Assembly: GCA_025927795.1 (NCBI GenBank) | Contig: JAICKT010000201.1 | Coordinates: 1-7,838 of the forward strand | Direction: 5' to 3' | DNA length: 7,838 bases | DNA from: Parafilimonas sp. | GTDB taxonomy: Bacteria > Bacteroidota > Bacteroidia > Chitinophagales > Chitinophagaceae | In this document: one piece after another, positions 6,397-7,838 of the stretch | Position numbering within the stretch: the stretch's first letter is position 1 | How the letters are laid out: each line of letters opens with the position of its first letter | Translations under genes and position numbers: made by a program | Notes under the pieces: model-generated | Told to the model about the DNA's origin: nothing | Database searches by the model: none | What the model saw: the letters and a program-made list of their open reading frames with translations, nothing else

Positions 6397-7838
6397 ATGA
6401 AAAGATTTACAAAAGAACATACATCTATAAACCTATATAATAAGCATTCAAAAAACTTTGCTTTATATATTAAAGCAATTGCATGCGGTATATTTCTTTT
6501 ATTTAGTGCAACAGCTTACAACCAGAATGCAGAAACCGATAGCTTATTGCGCGTAGCAAACAAAACAAATGACGATAGTTTAAAAGTAAATGCACTCATC
6601 AGCCTTGCGATTGCTAATTCTCAATCTGATAGTGGAATTGCTTATGCAAACAGGGCAAAAGATATTGCTTTTAAGATAGGGTTTAAAAGCGGTGAAGCTT
6701 ATGGTTATAAATGGCTGAGCATTATAAATAATAATAAAGGAGATTATTATAATGCATTAGTTAACTCCAATAAATCTTTAGCAATATTTGAAAGCATTGG
6801 CGATAAAATAGGCACATCAAACTTGCTTAATAATCTTGGTGCTTTTTATGCTGACAAAGGAGAAGACTCGAAAGCCATTGAATATTATTTGCGATCACTT
6901 GACCTGGCTCAGCAAACCGGCAATAAACTTAGAATTGAAACTGCTTTAAGTAATATCGGAGTTACATATTTTAAAGATTCCTCAACAAAAGATAAAGCAC
7001 TTGAATATTATTTAAAAGCATTGCCGTATGCACTTCAAATAAAAGATGATGAGTCAACCGGAATTATTTATACAAATATTGGCGAAGTGTATGCAGCAAA
7101 AAATGATTTTGATCAGGCTGATTATTATTACCGGCAGGCGTTAAAGGTTTTGGGTGAATCTTCAAGTGCTGCTTATACTTATAATGATTTGGGTAAACTT
7201 GCTATAAAGAAAAAAGCATACGACTTAGCTAATATTTATTTAAACCAGGCTGATTCAACTGCGCAAAAAAATAATTCTCCTATTGATATTTTGCAATCAT
7301 TAATTGGTAAGGCACAATTACAAGTTGCTCTTAACAAAACTAAAGATGCCATCGGGCTTTTTAATAAAGCAGTTGAAATTGGAAAGCCGCTTGAATCTAC
7401 GCCTGAATTAAAAGAAGTTTATGAAGGGCTTTCTTCAGAGTATCAAAAAATAAATGATTTTAAAAATGCTTTTTTGTTTCAGCGCTTATTAAACGAAGTA
7501 TATCAATCTGAAAATGCAAAAAAATTAAGTTTCAATTCGGCATCTCTTCAATATACAATAGAACTTCAAAAGCAGTCTGGGCAAATAGCAGTATTAATGA
7601 AAGAAAATGAGCAGCAGGAACTAACCCTTGCTAAAGCTAAGTTAGCAAGGAATGTATTGATAGGTGGGTTGGCTATTGTGTTGGTGTTTGTTGTATTGTT
7701 ATTTATTAATACTACGCAAAGAAAAAAAATAAACAAAATTTTATTTAAACAAAAAGCACAAATAGAAGCGCAGAAGATAAGTGTTGAAAAAACGCTTAAC
7801 GAATTAAAATCTACACAATCGCAACTTATATATGCTGA
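6397..7838 (+). CDS. TPR-containing membrane sensor histidine kinase, N-terminal part (partial)
   Basis: The ATG at 6397 follows an in-frame TGA (6391-6393), so no longer start is possible. The window ends after 480 codons with the frame still open. A hydrophobic segment at about 21-40 (IKAIACGIFLLFSATAY) is a signal peptide or membrane anchor. About 60-375 is a series of TPR helix pairs, recognisable by LLNNLGAFYADKGEDSKAIE, LSNIGVTYF, YTNIGEVYAAKNDFDQADYY and TYNDLGKLAIKKKAYDLA. A coiled coil (about 385-415), one transmembrane helix (about 419-437, VLIGGLAIVLVFVVLLFI) and a second coiled coil (about 441-478) follow. The last visible residues, LNELKSTQSQLIYA, match the linker that in Bacteroidota kinases leads directly into 'EKMASLGELTAGIAHEIQNPL', the phospho-acceptor H-box. 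The product is therefore most likely a histidine kinase with a periplasmic TPR sensor. A LuxR-type output is possible but less likely. It lies 22 bases after the protease gene and is probably in the same transcript. Confidence 0.8.
   Translation, partial: MKRFTKEHTSINLYNKHSKNFALYIKAIACGIFLLFSATAYNQNAETDSLLRVANKTNDDSLKVNALISLAIANSQSDSGIAYANRAKDIAFKIGFKSGEAYGYKWLSIINNNKGDYYNALVNSNKSLAIFESIGDKIGTSNLLNNLGAFYADKGEDSKAIEYYLRSLDLAQQTGNKLRIETALSNIGVTYFKDSSTKDKALEYYLKALPYALQIKDDESTGIIYTNIGEVYAAKNDFDQADYYYRQALKVLGESSSAAYTYNDLGKLAIKKKAYDLANIYLNQADSTAQKNNSPIDILQSLIGKAQLQVALNKTKDAIGLFNKAVEIGKPLESTPELKEVYEGLSSEYQKINDFKNAFLFQRLLNEVYQSENAKKLSFNSASLQYTIELQKQSGQIAVLMKENEQQELTLAKAKLARNVLIGGLAIVLVFVVLLFINTTQRKKINKILFKQKAQIEAQKISVEKTLNELKSTQSQLIYA

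Overview
The window looks like a chromosomal segment of an AT-rich Bacteroidota bacterium, probably near the Chitinophagaceae/Sphingobacteriia (inference). Three things point there: a C-terminal type IX secretion (T9SS) sorting domain and MBG-type repeats in a very large secreted protein; a TPR/transmembrane histidine kinase of a typically Bacteroidota layout; and starts without Shine-Dalgarno sequences.

Layout. (1) Positions 1-237 carry the 3' end of an MCE/MlaD-like lipid-transport protein. (2) Positions 238-1454 (1.2 kb) hold no intact gene. On the minus strand, about 262-670 is a decayed tyrosine-recombinase (integrase) relic with two stops inside recognisable motifs, another just upstream of the frameshift, one frameshift and a large internal deletion. 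A hairpin with a T-tract in the minus orientation lies at 924-954. I recognise nothing in the rest. (3) Positions 1455-6374 encode a 1639-residue exported multidomain protein: signal peptide, beta-solenoid-like module, propeptide-like segment, subtilase-fold protease domain with Glu in place of the usual His, IPT-like domain, three MBG-like domains, an unnamed C-terminal beta domain, and a T9SS sorting tail. The second MBG-like domain is interrupted by a hexapeptide-repeat insert. (4) Positions 6397-7838 (running off the end) encode a TPR-containing membrane protein that breaks off exactly where the kinase core of a Bacteroidota sensor histidine kinase normally begins.

The protease-adhesin and the sensor are on the same strand, 22 bases apart with no visible terminator, so they are probably co-transcribed. 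A functional link between them is inference. The most distinctive items are the hexapeptide insert inside an MBG domain, the Asp/Glu/Ser protease triad, and the integrase relic.
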